Assembly: GCF_002902305.1 (NCBI RefSeq)
Contig: NZ_PPPX01000001.1
Location: 1,166,150-1,230,149, forward strand
Length of the DNA: 64,000 nt
Origin: Staphylococcus argensis
GTDB lineage: Bacteria; Bacillota; Bacilli; Staphylococcales; Staphylococcaceae
Direction: 5' to 3'
In this document: one piece after another, positions 43,844 to 52,260 of the stretch
How positions within the stretch are numbered: position 1 is the first letter of the stretch
Layout of the letters: every line of letters begins with the position of its first letter
The notes under the pieces: model-generated
Seen by the model: the letters and a program-made list of their open reading frames with translations, nothing else
The model's database searches: none
Told to the model about the DNA's origin: nothing
Program-made: the position numbers and the translations under genes

Positions 43844-45025
43844 CTAAATTAAATGACCCATTTTATCTCTTTTAGTAATTAAATAATCATGATTATGCTC
43901 ATTCTCTGGCACAATCACTTCGATACGTTGCGCAATTTCAATTCCGTAGTGTTCTAGACTTTGAAACTTCGCAGGATTATTGCTTAACAAATTCACTTTC
44001 TTTATACCAAAGTGTTTGAGAATTTGTGCCGCTTCGAAATAATCACGTAAGTCTTCATCAAAGCCAAGCGCAGTATTGGCTGTGACTGTATCATAACCAT
44101 CCTCAATTAACTCATAAGCACGAAGTTTGTTAATCAATCCAATACCGCGACCCTCTTGAGGAAGATAGAGAATCATACCGCCATGTTCTTGAATGTATTT
44201 CATTGACGCTTCTAATTGCTTACCGCAATCACAGCGTTGACTGTGGAAGATATCGCCTGTCATGCAAGCAGAATGTAAGCGTACATTCTCAACTTCACGA
44301 ATCTCACCTTTAACGATAGCAACAATTTCTTCGCCGTCATGTGTCGTAAAGCCATACATGTCAAATTGACCATAGTCTGTCGGCATCTTCACCTTCGCAC
44401 GCGCTTGAATAGCTTGAGCTTGGCGTTCACGTCGATAATACATTAAATCTTTAATCGTAATCATCTTCAAGCCGTGTTGGGCTTTATATTGCATTAAGTC
44501 GTCGCCTTTCGCCATCGTTCCGTCGTCATTCATAATTTCACAAATAAGCGCAGCAGGTGTAGCACCTGAAAGTTTCGCTAGATCCACTGCTGCTTCAGTA
44601 TGACCTTGACGTTCTAAGACACCACCGTCTTTCGCAATCAGTGGGAAGAGATGACCTGGTCGATTGAAATCTTGAGCTGTCGTCTCCGGATTCACTAGCG
44701 CTTTCGCCGTTAACATACGTTCTTTAGCGCTAATCCCTGTCGTCGTCTCACGGTGATCGATACTCACGGTAAATGCAGTTCCAAAGGCATCAGAGTTCTG
44801 TGAAACCATTGGCGCAAGATCCAGTCGTTGTGCAATATCCTGGCTAACGGGTGCACATATTAATCCACGTCCATATGTCGCCATGAAATTCACAGTATCT
44901 TCTTTCATCCATTGCGTTACTGCTATCAGATCTCCCTCATTCTCTCTATCTTCATCATCTACTACGATGACACTTTCCCCATTCTTAAGGGCTTCAATTG
45001 CGTCATCTATGCGGTCAAATTTCAT
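43844..45025 (-). CDS. ribBA: Bifunctional DHBP synthase / GTP cyclohydrolase II
   Basis: 393 residues, two domains. The first 200 (DDEDRENEGD, TTGISAKER, HLFPLIAKDGG) make 3,4-dihydroxybutanone 4-phosphate from ribulose 5-phosphate. The rest opens the GTP ring; its zinc site CMTGDIFHSQRCDCGKQ and LPQEGRGIGL are intact. Both committed steps of riboflavin synthesis are therefore on one chain, as in Bacillus ribA. Spacing to ribE is 12 bases. Confidence 0.97.
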   Translation of the reverse strand: MKFDRIDDAIEALKNGESVIVVDDEDRENEGDLIAVTQWMKEDTVNFMATYGRGLICAPVSQDIAQRLDLAPMVSQNSDAFGTAFTVSIDHRETTTGISAKERMLTAKALVNPETTAQDFNRPGHLFPLIAKDGGVLERQGHTEAAVDLAKLSGATPAALICEIMNDDGTMAKGDDLMQYKAQHGLKMITIKDLMYYRRERQAQAIQARAKVKMPTDYGQFDMYGFTTHDGEEIVAIVKGEIREVENVRLHSACMTGDIFHSQRCDCGKQLEASMKYIQEHGGMILYLPQEGRGIGLINKLRAYELIEDGYDTVTANTALGFDEDLRDYFEAAQILKHFGIKKVNLLSNNPAKFQSLEHYGIEIAQRIEVIVPENEHNHDYLITKRDKMGHLI

Positions 45026-45037
45026 CCTCTACCCCTC

Positions 45038-45670
45038 CTAGTATCCTAACGCTTTCATCTTATCTACTGAGAGACCGTCTTTTTGATCTCCTATGATACG
45101 TTCAACGTACTTAAATAGCATGTCTGTTTCTAGATGTACAAGGTCGTTTTCTCTTTTTTTATCTAAAATGGTCGCATTGCGTGTTTCAGGTATCAGATGG
45201 ATATCAAACTCGTTCGTGCGCAATTGAAAGATAGTTAAGCTTGTACCATCTACTGCAATAGAACCACGAGAGACCATTTGCTTTAATAAATCTTGCGATG
45301 TTTGAATCGTGATAATCGTTGAATTATTATTCTTCTCAATACGTGAGATTCGACCAATATCATCCACGTGACCGAGTACAAAGTGCCCGCCAAATCGACC
45401 CTGGCCACTCATCGCTCTTTCTAAATTGACTGGGTCACCTTGAGATAACTGATTTAAATACGTCTTACTTTCGGTTCCTTTAATGACTTGAACATCAAAG
45501 TGATTAGAATCGAAAGCTGTAACTGTTAAACACGTACCGTTCACACTGATGGAATCACCAATCTGCATGTCTTCTAGTATCGTTTGGCAACGTATAGAGA
45601 GCGTCATAACAGACTGGACCGTCTGCATACGTTCAATCGTACCGACCTCTTCTATAATACCTGTGAACAT
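45038..45670 (-). CDS. ribE: Riboflavin synthase alpha subunit
   Basis: Dismutates two lumazines into riboflavin. The start is the ATG at 45668-45670 (MFTGIIEEVG, the invariant N-terminus), giving 210 residues. Two tandem lumazine-binding barrels are visible: SVNGTCLTV in the first and AVDGTSLTI in the second. It begins four bases after the ribD stop, and its ribosome binding site lies inside the end of ribD, so translation is probably coupled. Confidence 0.95.
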   Translation of the reverse strand: MFTGIIEEVGTIERMQTVQSVMTLSIRCQTILEDMQIGDSISVNGTCLTVTAFDSNHFDVQVIKGTESKTYLNQLSQGDPVNLERAMSGQGRFGGHFVLGHVDDIGRISRIEKNNNSTIITIQTSQDLLKQMVSRGSIAVDGTSLTIFQLRTNEFDIHLIPETRNATILDKKRENDLVHLETDMLFKYVERIIGDQKDGLSVDKMKALGY

Positions 45671-45674
45671 CGTC

Positions 45675-46718
45675 TCACTTCTTTCGTAACTGGACTTTAA
45701 TATTCTGCTCAAGCATGTCTGTACGAACAATTTCAAAGTTAGGAACTTGAGATAGTTCTAGCACTTCATCAGTTTGGTAGAATTGATGTTGACCAGAACC
45801 ACCTATGATTATCGGGGCATAATAAAGGATGAGTTCTTTCGTTAGAGTTGAATGGAGAAATTGAGAAGTAACTTGAGGGCCTGCTTCTACAAGGACACGC
45901 CCAATACCTTTGCTGTATAAATCAGAAAGGATATGTTCAATTGTACATTCTTCTAAATAATTAATATCTATATGTTCTTGATTTGCGGAAAGTGATGGAT
46001 TTTCAGTATAAATCCATATCGGTGCTGTAGCATCTTGAAACATTGACAAGTCGAAATTAATATCGCCACTTTTAGAAAGCAAGACCCTGACTGGATGCTT
46101 ACCATCTTCAATGCGCGTCGTATAGCTCGGGTCGTCCGCTTGAACCGTACCGTTGCCTGTGATAACCGCATCATGCGTATGGCGCAGTTGAAAGACGTCT
46201 TGTTTCACAGCTTTATTCGTAATCCATTGACTTTGACCGACATCTGTCGCTTGCTTGCCATCTAAACTGCATGAGACTTTCACCGTTACTTCAGGCATTG
46301 CATTGCGTTTAGCAAAGAAGAAATCCTCATAGAGTTTCATCGCTGCTTCTTGATAGCGGAATTCGACTTCGATACCATGGTCTTTCAGGATTTGATCGCC
46401 TCTAGAAGAGAGCGTGGTATCTTTAATCGCATACACGACTTTGGCAATCCCGAAATCAATAATCTTGTTTACACAAGGCGGTGTAGAACCGTAATGCGTA
46501 CAAGGTTCAAGTGAAATATAAATCGTTCCACCTTGCGCTTCAGCACCTGCCATATCTAACGCTTGGACTTCAGCATGTTTATCACCTTGTCGCAGATGCG
46601 CGCCTAAGCCAACAACTCTTCCTCGATTGACGACGACGGCGCCTACCGGAGGATTAATACCTGTTTGTCCTTCAACCATTTCCGCAAGTTGAATTGCATA
46701 ATTTAAATAATGACTCAT
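45675..46718 (-). CDS. ribD: Diaminohydroxyphosphoribosylaminopyrimidine deaminase / reductase
   Basis: 347 residues with two domains. The deaminase zinc site is HAEVQAL (about 49-55) plus EPCTHYGSTPPC (about 72-83). The reductase half has TVKVSCSLDGKQAT and VLVEAGPQVTSQFL. It catalyses the second and third steps of the branch from GTP. It is the first gene of ribD-ribE-ribBA-ribH and is controlled by the FMN riboswitch upstream. GAGGTG precedes the ATG. Confidence 0.96.
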   Translation of the reverse strand: MSHYLNYAIQLAEMVEGQTGINPPVGAVVVNRGRVVGLGAHLRQGDKHAEVQALDMAGAEAQGGTIYISLEPCTHYGSTPPCVNKIIDFGIAKVVYAIKDTTLSSRGDQILKDHGIEVEFRYQEAAMKLYEDFFFAKRNAMPEVTVKVSCSLDGKQATDVGQSQWITNKAVKQDVFQLRHTHDAVITGNGTVQADDPSYTTRIEDGKHPVRVLLSKSGDINFDLSMFQDATAPIWIYTENPSLSANQEHIDINYLEECTIEHILSDLYSKGIGRVLVEAGPQVTSQFLHSTLTKELILYYAPIIIGGSGQHQFYQTDEVLELSQVPNFEIVRTDMLEQNIKVQLRKK

Positions 46719-46732
46719 TTCATCACCTCATT

Positions 46733-46763
46733 AAAAAAACACCTAAGGCTTCGCTTCAGGTGT
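46733..46763 (-). terminator. Riboswitch-linked terminator before ribD
   Basis: On the minus strand CACCTGAAGC and GC-TTAGGTG form a hairpin followed by seven U residues (46733-46739), 15 bases before the ribD ATG. Upstream stems (CACC/GGTG at 46848-46872 and CCAC/GTGG near 46945-46975) may be the antiterminator parts. It is the likely expression platform of the FMN riboswitch. Confidence 0.75.
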
Positions 46764-46986
46764 GAGAAAAATAGTAAACTAACATGTTCTATATGTGTAT
46801 CATCATCTAAGACGTTAAGTTGAAATAGTGTACAAATTCGAATCAAACACACTTCACCATATTGGTGAGGTGCCTTTACTTTATTAATGTTTGTAACCAC
46901 TATCCACTCATTAAGTCTGTATGATAATGCATAACATTACATGACAAAGTAGACCACACTTTATGGTGGTTGTCGTTTACTTCATT

Positions 46987-47111
46987 CTTTCTCCCATCCA
47001 GACTATACTGTCGGCTCTAGATTCTCACTAGATCAGCCAAGATCATATTCTATGATCTCGGGTCGCAGGCTTCACTTACTGCCGGTTGGGAATTTCACCC
47101 TGCCCCGAAAG
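46987..47111 (-). ncRNA. FMN riboswitch (RFN element)
   Basis: On the minus strand the element opens with CTTTCGGGGCAGGGTGAAAT, continues with CCGGCAGTAAGTGAAGCCTG and CGACCCG, and closes with GGCTGA...GAGCCGACAGTATAGTCTGG-type sequence and GGATGGGAGAAAG. All hallmark RFN blocks are present. FMN binding should reduce ribDEBAH expression. Confidence 0.97.
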
Positions 47112-47330
47112 AATTACTCTATTTAATTGTTCAATTGACATCGATGATTGAGTCTATCATTATCTTACATCAAAATATTGTGAAACACAATTCTAGCGGC
47201 TGTGTTTAGATGGAAAGATTGTGGACAGTATAAAAATAAATAATAACAACAGCTCCTATCTTACTTCACTGTAGTCTACCCCTATTCTATTTAGAGAATA
47301 ACTAGTTCATCTTCTTGCAATGTATAAATG

Positions 47331-47370
47331 GTAGCAAGGGAACGTACTTCGGCTTTTCCTCGCTACCACT
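47331..47370 (-). other. Hairpin in the spacer before the FMN riboswitch
   Basis: TGGTAGC (47331-47337) pairs with GCTACCA (47364-47370), extended by AAGGGAA/TTTTCCT. A 33-codon frame on the minus strand (ATG near 47406) runs through it but has only a weak ribosome binding site. The rest of 47112-47330 holds the riboswitch promoter region and a short ATTGTG-CACAAT dyad (47177-47191). Confidence 0.5.
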
Positions 47371-47424
47371 TCGATTATGATGAAGTCATTCACTAGTGTG
47401 TATTTCATTTTGCCACCGCTGATT

Positions 47425-47464
47425 TGAGTTATGGGCGAAAGTATACTTTTCGCTCTCAAACTCA
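47425..47464 (-). terminator. Hairpin after the FAD/NAD(P) protein gene
   Basis: TGAGTT (47425-47430) pairs with AACTCA (47459-47464), and GCGAAAG (47435-47441) pairs with CTTTTCGC (47446-47453). It follows the stop at 47502 by about 40 bases. It lacks a good U-tract, so termination is only inferred. Confidence 0.5.
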
Positions 47465-47501
47465 ACTTATCTTCTTGAAGTAGAATCAATTACATCTCTA
47501 C

Positions 47502-48986
47502 TTAGTGTTCTCTCATATTTTCAAACATCTGATCTACGACACTAGCGGCTTGTTTCACAATCATATTTACACCATTGCGTGATTGATTAATACCATTAGT
47601 CAATTGTCCAAAGGCATACATACGTCGCAGGGTGCCATAACGTGGACTAATGACTTGATTGGTTTCAGGTATGATTTGAATACCACCCAATGGATGAGAC
47701 TGAACAACTTGTCTATTCTCCAAATTAATGACTAATTGGTCATCGTGATCAAGGTCAGTAAGATGCGTTTTCGCACCTGTCGCATTAATGACAATATCAA
47801 AGATAGATGGCTTCTCATTTTCTTCTTCATAATAAATGCAGAATCGATTATTAGGCTCATCGTAGTAAATATCTTTCACATTCTTCTTAATTTCAATTAA
47901 ACCATCATGAATACCATCGATAATTAAATGCGCTGTTGTTGGCGGCATTGGGTTGGAGTTTGCTTTCAGAATACCATGATACTCTTTTAAGAATTTCTCC
48001 TGATCTTGATGACTGAAACTATTCCAAATCCAGTTCATATTCTCTTTTACCATCTCTAGTAAAGTTTGGAAGATTCCCACCTCTTTAGGATGATCTAAAT
48101 CGTAAGTTAAATCGTGAATCGGCTCTCCTTGTTTACGGTGGACTAATTCATCTAAATCTAAATCGAAACGGTCGCACTCTTTAACAAATAGGTCTATCGC
48201 TTGTTGGAGTGGCACGTTACCAAAGTAGTCTTTCTTTATCTGGTTAAAATGCTCAGGTGTAATATATTTAAATTCAATATCCGGCATTTCGCCACGCACA
48301 CTAGGTAAATGCCCACTGCGACTCGTCACGGTTATCGGCAAGTTGGGATGATGAGCAGTCACATAACGGATTACGTCTAAACTTGCTAAACCTGTTCCCA
48401 CAATCGCAATACGATCGCTATCTTCAACCTCATCTAACGTATTATACGTAGGATAAGGCGTTTGAATATACCCTTTAGTACCCTTCAAATGGTAAGGGTC
48501 ATGGTAGGATAAAGTACCAATCGCAAGAAAGACGATATCGTACACCTTACATTCTGACATGTCATTCGATGTGCAGACGTGATAGTTAATGTCAGTATTA
48601 CCAATCTTTGAATCGATGTAAACTTCTGTCACTTCTTTATAAATCACATTGATATTATCGTAGGATTGTTGATATTGGTTAAGATATGATTTCATGTAAT
48701 GTCCAAAGATAAAACGTGGTAAAAATTCAGGATGCTCAAATTTGAAATCATCTTGTTGCTCATACCATTCATAGAATTCTCTTGGATTGTCTAAATTTAA
48801 AGACATTTGATCTGACGGCAAGTTAATCAATAACTCTTGGCTATCATTTTGGAAAGGCACACCCTGCCCCATATTTTCTGGATTATCGTAAATATCGACT
48901 TCTAAATCTTTAAATTCCTCATATTTCACGAGCTCTCTGAGTACACTGACGCCTGCAGTGCCAGCGCCGATGATTGCTATCTTCAT
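47502..48986 (-). CDS. FAD/NAD(P)-binding protein of unknown substrate
   Basis: 494 residues. The Rossmann loop IGAGTAGVSVLREL is at the N-terminus and a second dinucleotide loop, IVGTGLASLDVI, lies near residue 175. The region DSQELLINLPSDQM and the later INATGAKTHL fit the FAD-NAD(P) group (PF13454-like), which includes hydroxylase- and monooxygenase-like proteins. The reaction is unknown. The ATG at 48984-48986 has GAGGTC upstream. It is divergent from the lipoprotein gene; the 150-base spacer could serve both. Confidence 0.8.
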   Translation of the reverse strand: MKIAIIGAGTAGVSVLRELVKYEEFKDLEVDIYDNPENMGQGVPFQNDSQELLINLPSDQMSLNLDNPREFYEWYEQQDDFKFEHPEFLPRFIFGHYMKSYLNQYQQSYDNINVIYKEVTEVYIDSKIGNTDINYHVCTSNDMSECKVYDIVFLAIGTLSYHDPYHLKGTKGYIQTPYPTYNTLDEVEDSDRIAIVGTGLASLDVIRYVTAHHPNLPITVTSRSGHLPSVRGEMPDIEFKYITPEHFNQIKKDYFGNVPLQQAIDLFVKECDRFDLDLDELVHRKQGEPIHDLTYDLDHPKEVGIFQTLLEMVKENMNWIWNSFSHQDQEKFLKEYHGILKANSNPMPPTTAHLIIDGIHDGLIEIKKNVKDIYYDEPNNRFCIYYEEENEKPSIFDIVINATGAKTHLTDLDHDDQLVINLENRQVVQSHPLGGIQIIPETNQVISPRYGTLRRMYAFGQLTNGINQSRNGVNMIVKQAASVVDQMFENMREH

Positions 48987-49076
48987 TGTGATCGACCTCT
49001 TTAAAGTTTTTATCTTTTTATAACACATTCATTTGTATATTCACTTTTTTCGGTTCTGCTAAACTGATATTAAAGT

Positions 49077-49105
49077 TTTACATATATTGTGTTACGCTAT
49101 ATACA
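49077..49105 (+). promoter_or_regulatory. Promoter of the OpuC-like lipoprotein gene
   Basis: TTTACA (49077-49082), a 17-base spacer and TATACA (49100-49105), about 30 bases before the start codon. Confidence 0.6.
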
Positions 49106-49136
49106 CCCTTTTAACGCATAAGTGAGGTTACGCGAT

Positions 49137-50060
49137 ATGTCTCGATTACGTTATAGTATCATAGTAATACTAATCTTGATGCTTACTTTAGCAGGTTGCG
49201 ACTTGCCTGGACTAGGAGGCAGTACGCAAGGTAAGAATAATATTAAAGTTTCTGCACTCGCTACGAGTGAATCGCAAATTATGGCTTACATGATTAAAGA
49301 TTTAATAGAACACGATAGCAATCAATACAACGTGTCTATCATCAATAACTTAGGTTCTGCGACGATTCAGCACAACGCTCTACTTAACGGGCAAGCTGAC
49401 ATCTCGAGCACGCGCTACACTGGAACTGAGCTCGTAGGTGCTTTGCATCAGAAACCGATTCGCGATCCTAAAAAAGCAATGAATGTTACGCAGAAGTTAT
49501 TCGATAAGAAATATGATCAAACATTCTTTGATTCATATGGTTTTGAGAATACCTTTGCATTCATGGTGACAGAAGAGACAGCTAAGAAATATCACTTAGA
49601 AACCGTCTCTGATTTAGAGAAAGTTAAAGATAAAATACGTGTTGGAACAGATACGACATGGATTAAACGTGGCGGTGACGGTTATCGACCATTCACTCAC
49701 TATTACGGCTTTAAATTCAACCAGTTAAAGCCAATGCAAATCGGTCTCGTTTATGATGCTTTGAAAAGCAACAAACTTGATGCCGCATTAGGTTATACCA
49801 CAGATGGCCGTGTTTCTGCCTATCATCTGAAAGTATTAAAGGACGATAAACACTTCTTCCCATCCTATGATGCCAGTGCTATCGTACCAAAGCGTCTTCA
49901 ACGAGAAGAGCCTGAGGTGCGACAAGCCGTAAAGAAACTTGAAGGACAAATTTCTACTGAACAAATGCAACAACTTAACTACGAAGCTGATGGCAAAGGC
50001 AAAGAACCTGCTGTTGTAGCACATGACTTTTTAGAAAAACATCACTACTTCAACAAGTAA
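49137..50060 (+). CDS. Orphan OpuC-type substrate-binding lipoprotein
   Basis: 307 residues. A lipoprotein signal peptide ends in the lipobox LAGC (Cys at about residue 22), so it is anchored outside the membrane. The body resembles the OpuAC family (osmoprotectant ABC binding proteins): KVSALATSESQIMAYMIKDL, IINNLGSATIQHNALLNGQ, DISSTRYTGTEL and LGYTTDGR are typical blocks. No ATPase or permease gene is adjacent, unlike opuC operons. The ATG at 49137 has GAGG nine bases upstream. The substrate (betaine, carnitine, choline or other) cannot be told from sequence. Confidence 0.85.
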   Translation: MSRLRYSIIVILILMLTLAGCDLPGLGGSTQGKNNIKVSALATSESQIMAYMIKDLIEHDSNQYNVSIINNLGSATIQHNALLNGQADISSTRYTGTELVGALHQKPIRDPKKAMNVTQKLFDKKYDQTFFDSYGFENTFAFMVTEETAKKYHLETVSDLEKVKDKIRVGTDTTWIKRGGDGYRPFTHYYGFKFNQLKPMQIGLVYDALKSNKLDAALGYTTDGRVSAYHLKVLKDDKHFFPSYDASAIVPKRLQREEPEVRQAVKKLEGQISTEQMQQLNYEADGKGKEPAVVAHDFLEKHHYFNK

Positions 50061-50078
50061 TATGAAGGAGGAGCTAAA

Positions 50079-50156
50079 ATGAAATTCATCATCAAAGTAC
50101 TATTGTCGATGTTATTATTCTGGGTTATCTTTAATCGTAAAAATGAAGCGAAGTAA
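50079..50156 (+). CDS. 25-residue membrane peptide
   Basis: A strong ribosome binding site, GAAGGAGGAG, ends six bases before the ATG. The frame reads MKFIIKVLLSMLLFWVIFNR followed by KNEAK and a stop: two N-terminal lysines, one hydrophobic helix and a basic tail. It starts 18 bases after the lipoprotein stop and ends before a strong terminator, so it is cotranscribed. It could be a small partner of the lipoprotein or a standalone membrane peptide. No homologue is known to me. The Shine-Dalgarno quality is what makes me call it real. Confidence 0.65.
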   Translation: MKFIIKVLLSMLLFWVIFNRKNEAK

Positions 50157-50230
50157 CTCGTAGGCATCCATCATTACAATATAGCAAACGGAGCACATGA
50201 CAACCTAACAAAGTCATGGCAACCATAATG

Positions 50231-50267
50231 AAAACCCGTAGAGGCTTTTCCATCCTCTACGGGTTTT
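50231..50267. terminator. Bidirectional terminator after the membrane peptide
   Basis: AAAACCCGTAGAGG and CCTCTACGGGTTTT form a perfect 14-bp stem with a 9-base loop between this unit and the convergent sagB gene. Confidence 0.9.
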
Positions 50268-50301
50268 AACTATGCAACCCAAATTTCCAATTCATATTGA
50301 A

Positions 50302-51156
50302 CTATTTCTTATCTTGATGTTTAGGATCATCTTTATAAACGTAATATTTATAATATTTACCTTCAGTATTCATCTTCTCGTAAAAATTGGACATAAGTTT
50401 TGCATTACTTTTAGCCCAGTTAATATCCGTCGCATATTGATGCTTACCAGTATTCTTAGGATTCCATCTCATGCTGTATAGCGTGTTCTGATCATCATGA
50501 GAAAGGAAGTGATCATGGATGAAATCAGCACCACCAGCAATGGCTTTCTCAGGTGTGTCCCAACCATGTTTCTTCGCGTATTCGCCACCTGTCTTCACAG
50601 GATCCTCATCTAAAGCACCTACACCAAAGAAGTTGTAATATTTCTTACCGTCAATTTCAACACCCTTCGCGAGATCACTATTAACTGAACCCGTTTCGAG
50701 TAACGCATGCGAAATGAGATAAACTTCATTAACGTGTTTATCTTTCGCTGCTTTAATGAAATCATCCGTATGGTTCAATAATGTAGGATTATCCACGAGC
50801 ATACGCTTGATACGATTACGATCCACACCTTGATATTTATCAAGTTGCAAGAATTGATATTTCTGCACATCGCTGTCGATGAGCTTACTTGAATCCATCG
50901 CATCTTTAATTTCTTCAGGAGATGCGTCTCTCCACTTATCATTCTTATTCGACACTTGCTGCTTCGTATAGTTATCTACTTGCTTTTTCGAAGCCTTATC
51001 TAAAGTATTATCTACCTTTTCAATATGCTCAACTTGCTTTTCATGTTTAAAAATCACTTGGTCTTTAATTAAAGAGAATCCGATAGCTACAAAAACACCT
51101 AAGATTATTAAGAGACCAATAATCGAAAAGATTGAGCCTTTCTTATGTTTAATCAT
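50302..51156 (-). CDS. sagB: Membrane-anchored N-acetylglucosaminidase (SagB type)
   Basis: Cuts glycan strands of new peptidoglycan. In S. aureus SagB sets glycan length and works with a membrane partner. The ATG at 51154-51156 with GAGGTG upstream gives 284 residues, the SagB length as I recall it. One N-terminal helix follows the start (IFSIIGLLIILGVFVAIGF), a charged stalk follows, then a glucosaminidase domain with ALLETGSVNSDLAKG (catalytic Glu near 173), NFFGVGALDEDP and the late YATDINWAKS. It sits next to sigS in staphylococci. Confidence 0.88.
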   Translation of the reverse strand: MIKHKKGSIFSIIGLLIILGVFVAIGFSLIKDQVIFKHEKQVEHIEKVDNTLDKASKKQVDNYTKQQVSNKNDKWRDASPEEIKDAMDSSKLIDSDVQKYQFLQLDKYQGVDRNRIKRMLVDNPTLLNHTDDFIKAAKDKHVNEVYLISHALLETGSVNSDLAKGVEIDGKKYYNFFGVGALDEDPVKTGGEYAKKHGWDTPEKAIAGGADFIHDHFLSHDDQNTLYSMRWNPKNTGKHQYATDINWAKSNAKLMSNFYEKMNTEGKYYKYYVYKDDPKHQDKK

Positions 51157-51253
51157 GTTCACACCTCTTAGGTTATAATTTGAACTTTGCTTATAAAGTT
51201 TAACATTTAAATCGATGTCACACAATTTCATACTGTGGTTGTTACAAATTCAT

Positions 51254-51284
51254 AAAAAAAGTAATGAAACTTTAATTTCATTAC
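51254..51284 (-). terminator. Terminator of the 74-residue hypothetical gene
   Basis: On the minus strand GTAATGAAA and TTTCATTAC close a short loop, and seven U residues follow (51254-51260). Confidence 0.85.
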
Positions 51285-51344
51285 AGAATAAAGACATTGC
51301 CCAAATTACGCAACATATCCATTTCTATAAGAAATCCTTGTCCA

Positions 51345-51569
51345 TTACTTATGATTTGAATGATATTCCATCATGATAAAGCTAACTGCTTGTGAACGAT
51401 TTTTATAATAATACGGATTCAAATCGATATTCCCCTCTACACTACCGTCACGATAGTGCATTTCTTTCGTCATATTATTAATCATTACGAAATCTGATTT
51501 ATCTTTTATAGAATCCAAATCGTCGTGTCGCGCGAAAAAATGTTCCAGATTAAGGTGTGCGTAATCCAT
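51345..51569 (-). CDS. Small hypothetical protein, 74 residues
   Basis: I do not recognise a domain. The protein is hydrophilic, rich in D, H, N and Y, with no signal peptide or membrane segment (MDYAHLNLEHFFARHDDLD at the start). GGAGG at seven bases before the ATG and a proper terminator show that it is a real gene. It lies between sagB and sigS. In the sigS direction it is divergent, so the 200-base spacer probably holds both promoters. Confidence 0.75.
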   Translation of the reverse strand: MDYAHLNLEHFFARHDDLDSIKDKSDFVMINNMTKEMHYRDGSVEGNIDLNPYYYKNRSQAVSFIMMEYHSNHK

Positions 51570-51740
51570 TAAGAGCCTCCTTCACAGTTAAAATATGTCG
51601 AATCTATATTTAAAGCACTATTTAAGTTAAATTTCAGTCATATTTAAATCACTATTACTACCATTTAACACCTTTTACTCACATTAAGCAACTGAAATCT
51701 TTTCTACTTCACTGTACGCTATAGTTATCCGGAAATAATT

Positions 51741-51756
51741 ATTTGTACGTACAAAT
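51741..51756. promoter_or_regulatory. Perfect 16-bp palindrome before sigS
   Basis: ATTTGTACGTACAAAT is exactly self-complementary. It ends 15 bases before the sigS start codon and lies about 170 bases upstream of the small hypothetical gene. It looks like a dimeric-regulator operator. No regulator can be named from sequence. Confidence 0.6.
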
Positions 51757-51771
51757 CGAAAGAAGAAACAA

Positions 51772-52257
51772 TTGAATTTTAACACTTACTATGAAAAATA
51801 CAAAAATATTATTCATTATCTACTCAAAAGCTACAATATTAGTTATGATTATGAGGAATTCTATCAATTATTGCTTATACGCATGTGGGAACTCATCGAA
51901 CGTTATGATGAGCAACATCAACTTGCGCTTAATAAGTATCTATTCTCTCGTCTACGTTTCTACCTCATCGATCTCTTTCGTCAAAGAGGAAAGGAAGAAC
52001 CAGCCTTATCTCTTGAAACCGCAACGCATACTTACGTTTCTCAATCACTGGAAGAACAAATACTTACAGCTGAACTACTCAAGGCATTTCTCCCCCTTCT
52101 CACGTCTCACGAGCGACAATGGTTCCTACTCAGACTACAAGGTTATCAACAAGCAGAAATCGCAAATCAGCTTCAGCGTTCAGTGAGTTCTGTTAAGCTC
52201 TATCGCCGCAGCGTACTCAAGAAATTTCAACAGTTTATGGCTAAAGCAGAGGTGTAA
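51772..52257 (+). CDS. sigS: ECF-type RNA polymerase sigma factor SigS
   Basis: 161-residue sigma-70-family factor. Region 2 is DYEEFYQLLLIRMWEL to LIDLFRQRG and region 4 is ERQWFLLRLQGYQQAEIANQ with a helix-turn-helix ending in SSVKLYRRS. It aligns by eye with S. aureus SigS (shared NISY, YQLLLI, LFTRLNFYLIDLFRQ-like block). SigS responds to DNA damage and envelope stress there. The start is TTG at 51772 with a weak GAAAGAAG upstream, so basal translation should be low. It is followed after three bases by ecfX. Confidence 0.9.
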   Translation: MNFNTYYEKYKNIIHYLLKSYNISYDYEEFYQLLLIRMWELIERYDEQHQLALNKYLFSRLRFYLIDLFRQRGKEEPALSLETATHTYVSQSLEEQILTAELLKAFLPLLTSHERQWFLLRLQGYQQAEIANQLQRSVSSVKLYRRSVLKKFQQFMAKAEV

Positions 52258-52260
52258 ATC

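Noticed and set aside
47177..47191. ATTGTG-TTT-CACAAT as a second Rex site
   Set aside because: The centre is too short: Rex needs about 18 bp with a longer AT spacer. It is more likely a small chance hairpin near the rib promoter.
47393..47489. A 60-codon minus-strand gene after the FAD/NAD(P) protein
   Set aside because: Its first codons lie in the hairpin at 47425-47464 without a ribosome binding site. Only the internal 33-codon part is mentioned, as a low-confidence lead.
50272..50481. A 69-codon plus-strand frame across the end of sagB
   Set aside because: It begins after a terminator without a ribosome binding site and is antisense to sagB.
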